Origin: Peromyscus leucopus
Lineage: Eukaryota; Chordata; Mammalia; Rodentia; Cricetidae
Direction of reading: 5' to 3'
Assembly (NCBI RefSeq): GCF_004664715.2
Contig: NC_051063.1
Coordinates: 67,948,018-68,012,017, forward strand
Length of the DNA: 64,000 bases
The position numbers and the translations under genes are program-made. Each line of letters opens with the position of its first letter. Positions within the stretch are counted from its first letter, which is position 1. The notes below the pieces were generated by a model, which saw nothing but the letters and a program-made list of their open reading frames with translations, did no database searches and was not told where the DNA came from. Shown here in pieces: positions 42,190-53,157 of this stretch.

Positions 42190-42611
42190 ACTGTCTCGCT
42201 GTGCTATCTGTCCATTTATTCATTTAGGTATTTAATGTCTTAAATGTGGTTGATGAAACTTCTTGCTATGGAGAGACTAATAGCCATGGGCTTCAAACTT
42301 TCAGCAAGATTATTCCACAATTTGTTTCTATTTTTTTTCCTATTAATTATTTTTCTTCTTAGCAATGTTTTCACTTTTATTGGGAAAGATCTTTGGTGTT
42401 TTATCTTTGTGTTTCCAAATTTAGGTCTTGTGCTTAGAAAAGCCTTCCTCGAGAAATTTTATGTTTATTATTATTAATTTTTAAAATAAAATTTTACATG
42501 AAAAATCATGTATATTGATTGTCTTCCTTATAGCAGGTTATTTTTTCCTTTACTTTATTATTCCATTTGAAATGCACTTTTGCAATATATAAAGATCTGA
42601 TTTGAGTTTTT
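42190..42611 (-). mobile_element. L1-like AT-rich fragment, antisense, left of a nested SINE
   Basis: 'GCTTAGAAAAGCCTTCCTCG' and 'CCATTTGAAATGCACTTTTG' resemble the reverse complement of the L1 3' ORF2 region (AAGGCCTTCC.., CCATTTGGAAT..). The match is weak elsewhere. The SINE below interrupts it. Confidence 0.4.
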
Positions 42612-42835
42612 TTTAAGATTTCAAACCAATTAAGAGTGCGTATATATGTGTCTGTGCACGTGTATATGCACCAAGTGCATACGGATACCCACAGAGGCCA
42701 GAAGAGGTCATCAGATCTCCTAGAGTTATAGGTAGTTGTGAGTGCCCTGATGTGGGTGTTTGGAATTGAACTCCAGTCCTTTGGAAAAGCAGAAAGTGTT
42801 CTTATCTGCTAAGCCACCTCATGATTTGAGTTTTT
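42598..42835 (-). mobile_element. B2-type SINE with 14-bp TSD
   Basis: The body (42612-42821) ends 'CTTATCTGCTAAGCCACCTC', the antisense SINE head. It carries 'ACAGAGGCCAGAAGAGGTCA' and 'GGTGTTTGGAATTGAACTCC'. Perfect direct repeats TGATTTGAGTTTTT flank it (42598-42611 and 42822-42835). Confidence 0.85.
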
Positions 42836-44160
42836 GAAAATTGTCAATAATGTGCCCCATGAATCAAGTGTCTCGTCCCTTCTACATCCACGTGAAGTGA
42901 ATGCGTGCTACTTTTCTCAAGAGTGTACATTTTGGTCACATTCTTTGTATGAAATCACCTGCAGCTTCTTGAGTCACAGTTTGCTGTCGGTGGCTCACAT
43001 AGTTTTGACACTGATCTTGGAAAGTGTCCGGTGTCTGTGTTTTGCAGTTTTCTTGATCTTTCTTTGGGAGGTGTACCTCCTGGGATGCAGTGTTCATTTT
43101 TTTCAGCTGCGTTTTGCTCAGTTTTTGGCATACTGGGTTTCTAGCACATATTTTATAATAGTCTTGGTGTCTCTAGATGGCTCTAGAAGGAAGATATTAG
43201 AATAGATAGCTTTCCCCACATGTCTTCCCAGACATCCTAAAACTACTCTCATGCCTTTTCTCCTGTGCGCTGTCAAGCCTGCTCCCCCTTAATCCCTTTA
43301 CTCATCCCTCAGGTACCTTCTACCTTTCTCACTCGGCCACCAACGTCTTTGTCAAGAAAGTGGCTTTGACATCTCTTGTTTGTTTCAAAACACTGGAGCT
43401 CAGCTCTCTGCCCAGCTGAACTCCATGTTCTGCAACACCCTAAGGTGACTAGCAGTTGGTTTGAACTGTTTGTACTGTAGCTCCACCTTATCGTAGGGGT
43501 TCACCCGCACATTGGACTCCTAGTAAGGGCCCCTGTGTGTGTTCTATGCCACAAACCAGGCATCAGTGCAGGTCCCCAGACCTTTTGAGTGCCAGGAAAG
43601 TTTACTGAGAATTCGCATGAGCATGGAAGCGTAGGAAGAAAAGACTTCAGGAAGCTGCCATTCACCCTCTATTTCCACTCGGCCCTGCCACCTCTGCTGT
43701 TCAAAGTAAGCAGGAATCCTTCTTGTTTGGGGGCATAGGGCAACAGAGGAAGAAAGAAGAAAAAGTCCAGAATCAGAAGGACTTACAAGATGCAAATGAG
43801 CAGGGAATTCCCTGTGTGCTCTCTATGGCAACGCTGCTTGCCTTCTCAGGATGGGTCACTAGCATCCTCCCTCAAAGCCCATCAGATGCTTCTGCCTCCC
43901 TCTGCAACTATCCCACACACCTAGCAGAGGCAGAAGTTTGTGAACCAAGGCCTTACTGTTGCTCACCTCCCCATGACTTACTCCTGAGGCTCAGATTAGA
44001 GGCAGGAGACAAGAGAGTCCTTCCCAGGATGGGGTGTCCTCGGGGAACCCCTAAGTAGACAACGAGCAGTTAGCCTCTCAAGCAATATGCTGTGGCCCTG
44101 GGCAATCAACCCGGATGCAGTAAAGCCCCCTCTCTGCCTGGCTTCAGAGAAGAATCACTC
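42836..44160. other. Mostly unique non-coding stretch
   Basis: The first few hundred bases may continue the L1-like sequence interrupted by the SINE. Frames of 123 (42834-43205, plus) and 111 codons (43723-44058, plus) have no known family. Confidence 0.35.
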
Positions 44161-44560
44161 TGTTTTCCTACTGTTTTGCAAATGCATGAAAATGAGCAAA
44201 AATTTTGGTCACCACGTGAGTCCTTTTATTACAACTGAAAACTAAGAAGGGGTGTTTTGAGTTCAAACAAATAGCATTGCAGGCACAATATGTTACACTA
44301 AGAAAGGCTAATTCCGCATTATTAAATATAATCAGAAACACGACGTGAGGCATGTCCTGTTGATGTGGGGTGCTAGGTATCACAACACCCCTCAGCAGCC
44401 TACCTCATTTGCACGCTGCTTAAACTTTTTCCTTGATGAGTTTTTGCATGATAACCAGAATATTAAAACATATTAAAAGTGGTCTCACCCTTTGCAGCAA
44501 ATGCGAGCCCGTGTTATTAGGAGGAAGCGCCTCTCGGCTAGGGCCCCAGGCTGTGCACCT
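44161..44560. promoter_or_regulatory. Candidate conserved element A with duplicated ~60-bp module
   Basis: Unique AT-rich DNA. The module at 44293-44351 (AAGAAAGGCTAATTCCGCAT ... ATAATCAGAAACACG) reappears at 50391-50446 with about eight substitutions and one 3-base gap by eye. It is neither SINE nor L1. It may be an ancient exapted repeat. The 3' part (AAATGCGAGCCCGTGTTATT) is also non-repetitive. Confidence 0.3.
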
Positions 44561-44679
44561 GCAGCACTCACGCAGAGACCCTGAGACTGGAGCTGAGTTA
44601 TAGGCTGTTCTCTGCTCCCTGGTGTCAGTCTGTAGCTTCCCAGGACCCGGCTACCAATTTGATCCGTCAGTGAGCATGG

Positions 44680-44710
44680 TGTGTGTGTGGGGGGGGGGCG
44701 CGTGGGGGGG
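44680..44710. repeat. G-rich tract
   Basis: GTGTGTGT, then about ten G, CGCGT, then seven G. A potential G-quadruplex on the plus strand. Confidence 0.8.
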
Positions 44711-44988
44711 TTACCCTTCCATTCTAATCCTTATTTCTTGGGTGCTGCCTGCTGTTGCCTGCCAACCCCAGCCCCAGCTACATTGCAAATATGCTCCCTT
44801 GCCTATCACTTTGGAAGATTCTAGAAGGTTTCTCAGAAGAGCACACAAGTAGGATTTTCTTATGGCTGTTTTGAAGCTGATTTCAGCCACATTTAATCCA
44901 TTATAAATTTCACCGGTAGAATTTTGCTGTTCTGATGAATGTGTTCTTGTTCTCAATGTGGAGATTTATAACTATTTGTTTTCTATGC
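44711..44988. other. Unique sequence, possible conserved element
   Basis: AT-rich second half with CATTTAATCCATTATAAA. It ends at the target site of the next SINE. No gene. Confidence 0.3.
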
Positions 44989-45224
44989 AACTAGGGTTTT
45001 ATAGATTTATTTATTGGTGTGTGTATGTATGCCTAAGCGAATATTTGTGCATCATGTGTGTGTACTCCATGAAGAAACTAGAAGAGGGCATTGGATTGCC
45101 TTCAGCTAGAGTTCCAGGTGGTTGTGAACCACTGTGTGGGAGATGAAAATTAAACCAGGGTCCTGGGCAAGAGCAGAAAGTATTGTTCAATGCTGAGCTA
45201 TCTCTCTAACCTCCGAACTAGGGT
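44989..45224 (-). mobile_element. B2/B3-type SINE with 9-bp TSD
   Basis: The body (44998-45215) has 'AGAAGAGGGCATTGGATTGC', 'GGTGGTTGTGAACCACTGTG' and the antisense head 'TGCTGAGCTATCTCTCTAAC'. Direct repeats AACTAGGGT flank it (44989-44997 and 45216-45224). Confidence 0.85.
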
Positions 45225-46120
45225 CCTTTAAATGCGGAAGAAGAACCAATGAATAGATGAGGTTTCTGCTCACAAGAAAGGTCAGAGGATTGCCTAGTAC
45301 CTTTGCTGCCCTTTGAACTATGGGAGGTGCTGCAGGCAGAATAGCGTGGAAACAGGGATGACAGTCGCTTAGATCACAAGATGGTCCCAGAGCTGTTCCT
45401 GTGAGGTGTCACAGTTTACCTGGAAAGCTGAATGTATTCTTCATGGGAACTAGGTGCCTCCTGGCTTGACTTCTAATTCTTCAAGACAGATCTTCCTGAA
45501 CAGGCCTGGGAGAATCAGATTAAATCAGTCATAGGGTGAGGAACTCTCCTGCTGGCTCCCAGAACATGAGCTGTTGGTTGTCCACAGGCAGTACAAGGGG
45601 CAGGAGGCCAGGAACTGGGCTTTCTGGGAGGAGGGTGGTGAACCTCTCTGAGGGATGATGGGAAGTGGGGACTGCCATCACACAGTCATAAGGAATTAAT
45701 CTCTCTCACAGCAGAGTGATTTGGGAGGGGATCATGACCTCCAGAGAACACTTTCCATTGCTGAACCTAGCTTACAGCTCACAAGACCCCAAGCTCAGGC
45801 CCCGATAGGCCATGCTGTGTCCTTGACAGCAAGAGAGTAAATGTTTAGTCTCCAACTGAAGATGTAATGAGAAACTGTCACACATGGGAGGGAGTAGAAT
45901 CCTCCAAATCAGGAAAGTGACTCAGTGCGCTTCTAGCAAGACTGCTTCTGAACCTTCAGTAAATGTGGGTGAAGAAAGGATGCATAGAGCAAATTTCCAC
46001 ACTGGGGAGTGCCTATGGCCTCCATGGAAAGTAATCATGGTAGAACTCCAGGAGTGACTTCGTTCTGATGATTCCCCCTGGAGAACCCTCCCAGTGTTCT
46101 TTGACTTATATCACTTGTTT
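45225..46120. other. Unique non-coding stretch
   Basis: Nothing recognised. Confidence 0.4.
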
Positions 46121-46238
46121 ACATATTTTTGGAACCAGGTCTCACTAAACAGCCCTGGTGAACCTCAAAGGCATAGAGATCAGCCTGCCTCTGCCTTCCA
46201 AGTGCAGAGATCAAAGATGTGCACTACCGTGCCTGGCC
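46121..46238 (-). mobile_element. Old B1 SINE
   Basis: 'GGTCTCACTAAACAGCCCTG', 'GATCAGCCTGCCTCTGCCTT' and 'GATGTGCACTACCGTGCCTG'. Antisense, diverged. Confidence 0.75.
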
Positions 46239-46639
46239 ACACCCCTATTTCTCAACTCAATAGTCTCTCCATGGTAAATTTCAGTCCATCATGACAGCAT
46301 GCTCCTTACTCAATCTAGAGCAGCCCTACCCTTTACAAGATAACTCAGCATCAGTGGTCTGTAGTCCAGCCACAGTAGGGTCTCAGAATCCCCACACTTA
46401 TAATAACACCCAAGTTTTCAAACAAAAGCTGTATTGATGGCCTGCTTTCTTTAGCATTGTAGCATGTCAATAAATTGGTGAATATTTGAGTTTGTTAGAT
46501 TTCCCCAAGCATTCTAGAGAAATCCTTAGACAATTTCCCACATAAACTCAGTTAATTGCTTTATATAGTAGAGCTATAGAAGCTGTTTAGATAGAGCATA
46601 TGACGGACAGTCATAAAGTGTGGGGACGACATATTTGTC
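46239..46639. other. Unique non-coding sequence
   Basis: AT-rich. Nothing recognised. Confidence 0.35.
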
Positions 46640-47330
46640 AATACAGTGATGTATAAGATAATTATTTTTATTATGTGAATTTCTGAGTTGGAATCAAGAC
46701 CATCTCAGTTGTACTGATGACTGGCAAGGCCTTAACTAGCTGTCAGAGAGCAAGGGGGAGGCTCTGAATTATTTCCTCATTCCTCTCCATCCTTCCTCAT
46801 CTCTGGAATGTAAATCTCAGGGCACCATAAAATTGAATAAAAAAATGTAAGTTTAAATTATTTTTTATTTTAAGTCAGGTAGGAGCATAATAGAAAAAGA
46901 CCATCAAAAACAATGAGAAGAAATGATTGTTAATTCCTACAGTACTTTGAAACAGAAGCCCAGGAGAATAAATGGAATAAAGATACTATTAAAATTTCCT
47001 CTTTTATTATATCTTCGCTGTCAGAGTAATTGTTGCTGTGTCCAATATATTCAAGGGACAATTTACTTGCTGTTTTCTATTAGTTTTTAACATTAACATA
47101 TACAGAAATAAAATGAATAGCCGGCTTGCTTTGCTTAATTAAGTGACTGACAAGGCCTCAGTGCTGGACTCCGCATAATATCTAAAACCCGGGCACAGCA
47201 AAGCCGAGTAGCCCAAGCCATGCAAACTCCTTCTTTATTAAGTGAATATTGATGTAGGAGTGTAGATTATTTTCAGGTCACCAAATACGAAGGAGCACAT
47301 TGTTCTTTCTCTGCAAGAATTATATATTAG
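46640..47330. promoter_or_regulatory. Candidate conserved non-coding element
   Basis: About 690 bases of repeat-free AT-rich DNA with many TAAT cores, a GCTGTCA MEIS/TGIF-like site at 47017-47023, a CTTAATTAAG palindrome at 47134-47143 and GTGACTGACA beside it. Enhancer-like by texture only. Confidence 0.27.
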
Positions 47331-48035
47331 TATTCAGAAAGAAAACAATCTACCATACCATTTCGACACAAGAGACCCAGTTGGCAATGCCTCTTTCCTC
47401 TGGGAAGCCTTCACTTCCCAGGTAGAGACAGACTCTCTGCGGGGTAGATTTTCCTAACGTTGGCTTACATGGGGCAGGAAGACATAAAGAATTACCTGGA
47501 ACCCACTGACCTACCCCAAACATAAGTCTGAGTTTCATTTTATCATTTTGAGTTGGCTAGGATATTGAGATGTCTTCAAGGCTGGATTCAAAGGAGTAAC
47601 TGTTGACTACTTGTGATAAATGCTATTTGAAATCGCGTTCTAGTCATGGCTTTGTCTGAAGGCAGCCACATTCCAGGCCCTGTGCTGTTCTCTCTATTCT
47701 GCCCAAGTCTGACCTGTCCTGCGTGGGTCCCACATGCATGTGCATATATGTATGTGCATGTGTGCACACCTGCCACATGTATAATAGCCTAATAAAGAAC
47801 ATTGGGCATTCAGGTTGTCTCCATTTTTATGGCGGAGGTGTGAAGCTGGCGATGAGGAAGATGTGCTGAGCTCAGACTGAGAGTCAGCCCAGGATCCTGT
47901 GAGCATAAGCTCACCATTCAATGGCCTATATACTGCACCCACTGTTTGCCAGGCTCTCATCTTGAAACAAGGACGGAATGGGACCACAATTAATGTTACT
48001 TGCACCTCTTGCGTGAGTTAAATATTCCATCCTAT
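47331..48035. other. Unique non-coding stretch
   Basis: A small TGTGCATATATGTATG patch lies near 47740. No gene seen. Confidence 0.4.
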
Positions 48036-48088
48036 TTCCTTCCTTCCTTCCTTCCTTCCTTCCTTCCTTCCTTCCTTCCTTCCTTCCT
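48036..48088. repeat. (TTCC)n microsatellite
   Basis: Near-pure TTCC array of about 13 units. It abuts the 3' side of an antisense SINE and probably expanded from its tail. Confidence 0.97.
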
Positions 48089-48089
48089 T

Positions 48090-48250
48090 ATTTATGTGTG
48101 TGGATATGTGGGCAGGCACAATGTGAGGGTAGAGATCAGAGGACCACTTGCAGGAGGCAATTCTCTTCTTCCACTATATGTGACTTGAGAATGGAACATG
48201 ATCTACAAGGCTTGTCGGTAAGCATCTTTACCCACTGACAGCTGTCTCTT
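48090..48250 (-). mobile_element. B2/B3-type SINE
   Basis: 'GGTAGAGATCAGAGGACCAC', 'TTGCAGGAGGCAATTCTCTT', 'AAGCATCTTTACCCACTGAC' and 'AGCTGTCTCTT' are antisense B2/B3 landmarks. Confidence 0.7.
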
Positions 48251-49469
48251 GGGGTGGGGCCTGGTCAACATTCTAAATTAGTCAGAGGGCTCTGTTATCT
48301 GCTATGCTGTGACAAACCCTGCCATCTCAGTTGTCCCCAAAAAACACACTGCATCCCGGGAAGTCTAATCAGTTATCTGGGACCAACATGACCGTGTTAC
48401 AGGGCTGCGAGGGGGCAGCTGCAAGGTCAGGTACCCAGCCCCTCCTGTAACCATGGCTGCATGGCACACCTAGGTAAACTTCCATGTGATGGGACTATGT
48501 ATGTCAGGGCTGGTTTGTAGATGTTTGCCATACCCAATTTGCTAGCGTGTGCCAGCTTTCTGGCTCTTCCCCACTGTCCCACGTAGAATCTAAGGAGTCA
48601 ACCCAAATACAAAATATGCTACAGGTAAAGGGACCCATGTGTGGCATACGAATTGATCGAGTACAACCCTTCCTCCTACGGTTACTGCCATTTGGGGCAA
48701 TAAGGCTGGACTTGAACGGTGAGAAATTTCGTTTTTCATGGCCCTACACATGAGAGATTTCTGACAAGCAGCCAACAGGGTGTAAACGCCTCTGCCTATT
48801 CAGACCCCACGTCTGTCTCTCAGACGCTACATCAATGTGTTTCCTGCAGCAGCCCTGATTTCTGCCTGGTTTGTGAAGCTGGTGGTGCCTGGGCAGCTCT
48901 TACTGATGCCGATGCTGACGGGTTTACAGTGAATGTATATCGTGTCACCGACAGCACTCGGGCTCCTCCAAAGAGCAGCGTGGCCTCTGAGATACAGTAA
49001 TTCACGTTTCCAATATTGCTAATAAAATTTAACAAATGGAAAACCAAAATGTCAAACCAGCAATAATACCGAAGGTGTTTCTCTTAGGCCGAGTAAAGAA
49101 AACCACAGTGACTTTAATTGGTGAGAATAATGAAAGAGAAGAAAGAAAGAAACACCATGAGTTACAGCAACTCAAGTATGGGGACAGTTGGTATAATTTT
49201 ATTAAAATAGGCGATGACGATGGTGTGCCTAGGAGCAAAGGGATTTAGTTTGGGAAGAGAGGCAGGAGCTGTGATGAATACAGTTCTAAACCACTCAAAA
49301 GAGGGACAGGTGCCTGTGATGGCAGACCCAGGCACCTGCTGCTGCGTTGAGGTCACTGCATCGTACTGCATCACGTCAGGTTGGGAAGAAAGAAGGGAGA
49401 TGGTTATTGAGTGCACTGTTAGGGTTAGTGAGAAGCCAATGATATCTAGCAGGTGAGAGATCACCTAAT

Positions 49470-49473
<4 letters not shown>
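48251..49473. other. Unique stretch, part possibly conserved
   Basis: Positions 48990-49260 are AT-rich and repeat-free (GCTAATAAAATTTAACAAAT, CAGCAATAATACCG, GACTTTAATTGGTGAG). A 93-codon frame at 48719-49000 (plus) has no known family. Confidence 0.35.

Positions 49474-49508
<35 letters not shown>
49474..49508. repeat. (CA)n microsatellite
   Basis: CA array of about 17 units, followed by TGCACACACACC. Confidence 0.97.
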
Positions 49509-49510
<2 letters not shown>

Positions 49511-50169
49511 CACACACACCCCGCAGTCAAGAAACCAGACAGAAATCTCCCACAAGCAGAACTTTAAGGAACCCTGTTCCAGACTGAAGTCACTGTCCCC
49601 TCCACCCCAGGCAGCTGTGTGCTCTGGAACACAGGCCTGGATTTCTGGATGACTTTTCTGCCCTTCTGCCGTGGAGACGACACACTGGGAGGAAGTGTGG
49701 ATCACGATTTGGGTGACCTCGCTTCATAATCCTTTGTACTATTTGTTCCAGCTGGATTTGCTGCTGCTGACATGTCTCTACTGGTGACTTACCTTAAAGC
49801 TCTGTACCCCGTGGAGGGTCACCAATCACCCAAAAGAAAACTTGGTGTTTTAGAAAAGGAAATATTTGGATTGTGTGAATGTAATGCTAAAAAAATGGGA
49901 GCGACTTGGAGCACACACTGGTCCCCAGGTTTTGGAATCTGAGAAGGTCTAATGGGGCGGCAGCGGCCAGGGTGGGGTGTCTTGACCAAAGCTGGGTGAT
50001 CCCTGAAGATGTGTTCTGTAAAGAAGATATGGTACAGACAGACAGCTGTGATTCCAGAAACAGTGTACGACACTTTCACGACAGGCTTCAGACCCCCTTT
50101 CCTTACTCCGAATTCTGTCGAGCCCGGCACCACGGCAGGACACCTTTGGAACTCTGCAGCATTTCACAG
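49509..50169. other. Unique non-coding stretch
   Basis: Frames of 104 (minus) and 113 (plus) codons overlap here and are not recognised. Confidence 0.4.
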
Positions 50170-50231
50170 TTTTTTGTTGTTGTTGATGGTGGTGGTGGTG
50201 GTGTTTATTGTTTGTTTATTTGTTTGTTTTG
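50170..50231. repeat. (GTT)n/(GGT)n/(TTTG)n low-complexity tract
   Basis: Successive GTT, GGT and TTTG/TTTA units form an asymmetric G/T-only strand. Confidence 0.9.
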
Positions 50232-50329
50232 TCTCCAGTCTACTTAAGGATTGAGATTATATGACAACTCAGGCTTTTTTTCTTGTGCCTTTCTCGTTTT
50301 TTATAACACCGCAGACGAACACCAACATA

Positions 50330-50480
50330 CAAATGAAATGGGGGAATATATCCAAATACCTCGTTGGCTCCATCTTTCGTGCAGAGTCTATCACATTAAG
50401 AAAGGTTAATTCCGTATTAAATAGAATCAGAAACACAATGTGCGGCTCGTCACGCTGACACAGGGTGGCAGCTATGCTAG
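50330..50480. promoter_or_regulatory. Candidate element B, second copy of the duplicated module
   Basis: 'CACATTAAGAAAGGTTAATT', 'CCGTATTAAATAGAATCAGA' and 'AACACAATGTGCGGC' align in the same orientation with 44293-44351. Weaker similarity runs on through GGGTG...TGCTAGG. Copies are about 6.1 kb apart. Confidence 0.35.
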
Positions 50481-50689
50481 GCTCCCAGCAGGAAGGCTTG
50501 TTATATTTTTTATATTTTAGTAGATGTCTACTTAGAATTGATCAAACCTTTGCTTCCGAAACACATATGCAACCCCTCCACACACCCCATAAACCAGACT
50601 CTCCGAAAACAATAACGAAGCTTATCAGTCACTCGCCTGGAGTTTGCTTCAGAAAAACCCCCAGCTAGCATGCTGCTGGAGCTCTTAAA

Positions 50690-51060
50690 GCATAGATCTT
50701 TTTGTTGTGTTGATAATTCACTACCAGCTTGAGATTGATGGCTATGTGAAGTCCATAAAAGATGTTACCACTATATTTTGTTCTTATGATTTATTTTATC
50801 ATGTTGTCAAGGTTTGCAGAAAACAAGAAACAAATCAATGAACGTCATGCTTAAATATTAAAGAAGGCTGTAACAGACATTTTTATTCAGATGCCTTGTT
50901 CAATCTTGGGGCTCAGAAAAGAGAAGTGGCAACCAAGCTTTTATTTGAATTACTTTTGGGGAAATTAATTTAGGGGGCCCGTTGAATTGCAAATGGCAAA
51001 GGTAGGCAACCTTATTTGTTTAAATAGGAATGAATGGAGCTCTCGGAAAAGGCAGTTGGC
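50690..51060. promoter_or_regulatory. Candidate conserved non-coding element
   Basis: Repeat-free AT-rich DNA with GATAATTCACTACC, CTTATGATTTATTTTATC, GGAAATTAATTTAGGG and GAATTGCAAATGG blocks. Enhancer-like by texture only. Confidence 0.25.
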
Positions 51061-51528
51061 TAGAACCGGGGAGTGAGTGGATTTTAAAGCCTCGAGAACT
51101 TAGGATGGGATGAGCTTAACAAGTTCAATCCTGCAGCATGCACAGAGAGGCATTTGCAAAGCAAAGAGGTTAAGACTTGGCTTCAGACGAGAGAGGGGCG
51201 CAGTGCACTTTGCTTTTGAAAGGGAATCATTTCCTTCATCTTTATGTGACATCAAGATCACCATTTCTTCCTCAGGCAGACACTGGCATTTCTGCCCACA
51301 TCACCACATAATGAACAGAGGCCAGCTCAGTCCCGCCTCCTTTCTCTGAATTTGGCTTCCTGCAGCAGACCTACCAGCAGAAAGGCTGCCTTGGTTCTGA
51401 ACTGAGGCAAAGACTTGGAGACTGTGCGTTGTGGGACACTCTCAATCCTGGTGTTCATTTCCTTTCTGAAACAAGATGAATGTACCTAAAATGAGGGGTT
51501 CCAGAGCTCTGTATGGAGCTTGAATCCT
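51061..51528. other. Unique non-coding sequence
   Basis: Nothing recognised. Confidence 0.35.
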
Positions 51529-51830
51529 TGGGCTAAGAAGAGGGCTCAGTGGATAATGTGACTGATGTGCAAGCATGAGAACCTGAGCTTGTTCCCCAAA
51601 ACCTATATAAAAAGCCAATCACTGTGGTGCCTGTAACCCCAGGGCAGGGGAAGAAGAGGAGAGATGGAAGAATTCTGGGGTTTGCTGACCAGATAGGGTG
51701 AGATCTGGATTCAGGGAGAGACCTGTCTCAAAATAGAGAGTGGAGAGCAACGGAGGAAGACGTTTCAGACTACCTCAGGTCCCTACACACCTGTGCACCC
51801 ATGTACAAACACACAGGCACACACACACTA
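51529..51830 (+). mobile_element. B3-type SINE
   Basis: 'AAGAGGGCTCAGTGGATAAT', 'GTGCAAGCATGAGAACCTGA', 'CACTGTGGTGCCTGTAACCC', 'GGGAGAGACCTGTCTCAAAA' and a CACACA-rich tail give the B3 order. Confidence 0.75.
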
Positions 51831-52109
51831 AAGATGCCAGGCCCTCCTGTCAGGCTCCAGAACTCCCATAATACAGCCCACTTGCTTTCTCAAAACTCAA
51901 GTCTGTACCTTTTTGGTCCTCTGTGTCTTCAGATTATCAAAGAAAAAGTAATTAGGCTCAGCATTGTTCTGTTGTTAAGTGTATTTTATTGTATTTTATT
52001 ATAGTCTTGTTTTGTGAAAATTGGTAATCAACACAGGGTATATACAGAGATTCCAAATTAACATGAATATTCAATTAACCACAGACCCTGCTCTTTGACC
52101 ATTCTGAAT
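51831..52109. other. Unique non-coding sequence
   Basis: Contains GTATTTTATTGTATTTTATT, a short AT repeat at 51981-52000. Confidence 0.35.
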
Positions 52110-52390
52110 AAACTCCAGTTTATCTGAATTTGGAAAACAGATAAATTAGGAGGCGATCATTTGCATTACAATAAGATTCTTCATTCCAAGGGATGATTCC
52201 TTGTGGGATTCTTTTAAATAGAAAGCTCTCCAAGTACTTTGAAAAATATAATTTGATTTTTAAAAATTCTCGCCTCATGTAATTTCTCAGGAACATGCTA
52301 TTGTGTGAAGTGAGAGGAATATCTATTTAATTTGGTAATGAGGTACCTTAATTGCAAATATTTTGGACTTAAAAAAAAAATTCCAGTATA
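52110..52390. promoter_or_regulatory. Candidate conserved non-coding element
   Basis: Repeat-free AT-rich DNA with an octamer ATTTGCAT at 52159-52166, TATAATTTGATTTTTAAA and GGTACCTTAATTGCAAATA. Function is inferred from motif density only. Confidence 0.25.
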
Positions 52391-52755
52391 GTAGACTGAA
52401 ATTCATGCTCAGACCTCAAGCTGATGTTCCCATCAGAATATCGTCTTCCATCTTGGTTGGCTGGAATCCAGGTTCCAACCCTCTTGATGTTTCTGTCGAC
52501 CTGGTCTTCATTCTTCCCACAGCTGAATAGAAGACAGTGGGTCACCTGATGTACAGTGCTGGGCCAGGTTTGTGCCTCTCTTTTGGTGTCCAGGGACTAG
52601 GAGGGGAGTGTAAGGACAGAGTGTCCAGCTCCAGGGGAGACTCCTGGCGCCTCAGGAATCAGTTAGTTGTGGTAATTTGGCACAGAAGTTGTGAGAAAAT
52701 GAGAGAGGACTCTTAGAATCCCACAAGTCACTGTTGGTTCTACTTAGCTGGCTTT
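52391..52755. other. Unique non-coding sequence
   Basis: Nothing recognised. Confidence 0.4.
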
Positions 52756-52850
52756 ACTCTCTCTCTCTCTCTCTCTCTTCCTGCTCCTTTACTCTCCCCC
52801 TCACTCCTTCCCTCACCCTCCCGTGGTGTGGTGTGGTGTGGTGTGGTGTG

Positions 52851-52884
<34 letters not shown>

Positions 52885-52890
52885 ATGTGT
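52756..52890. repeat. (CT)n, pyrimidine tract, (GTGTG)n and (GT)n cluster
   Basis: (CT)n at 52756-52778, a C/T-rich linker, then GGTGT pentamers at 52823-52852, then GT/GTAT units to about 52890. Frames encoding His/Thr repeats arise here. Confidence 0.95.
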
Positions 52891-53157
52891 ACACCAGCTG
52901 AGGGTTTGGAGAGACATCCTGGTGCCGAAGACGGCAAGGAGCAGTAACAGAGAGTGAGAGGCAGGTGGATGGTCCTATAAGGCAGAGGCAGCAGAGAGGG
53001 ATGGGGTACCCAGTCACTGTGCCTAGAGCATCACATCGCCACACACAAAGTCTTTCTAAGCCATCTGAGGATATGGCCCAGGGGGGATCAAATTCCATGA
53101 AGAGTAGCTGGCTTGAGGCTTTTGCCCTTTTTTCCCTCTGTCCTTGTCCTGAGACAT

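Noticed and set aside
43723..44058. 111-codon plus frame as a possible exon
   Set aside because: No recognised homology or convincing splice sites. Its start is only a generic ATG.
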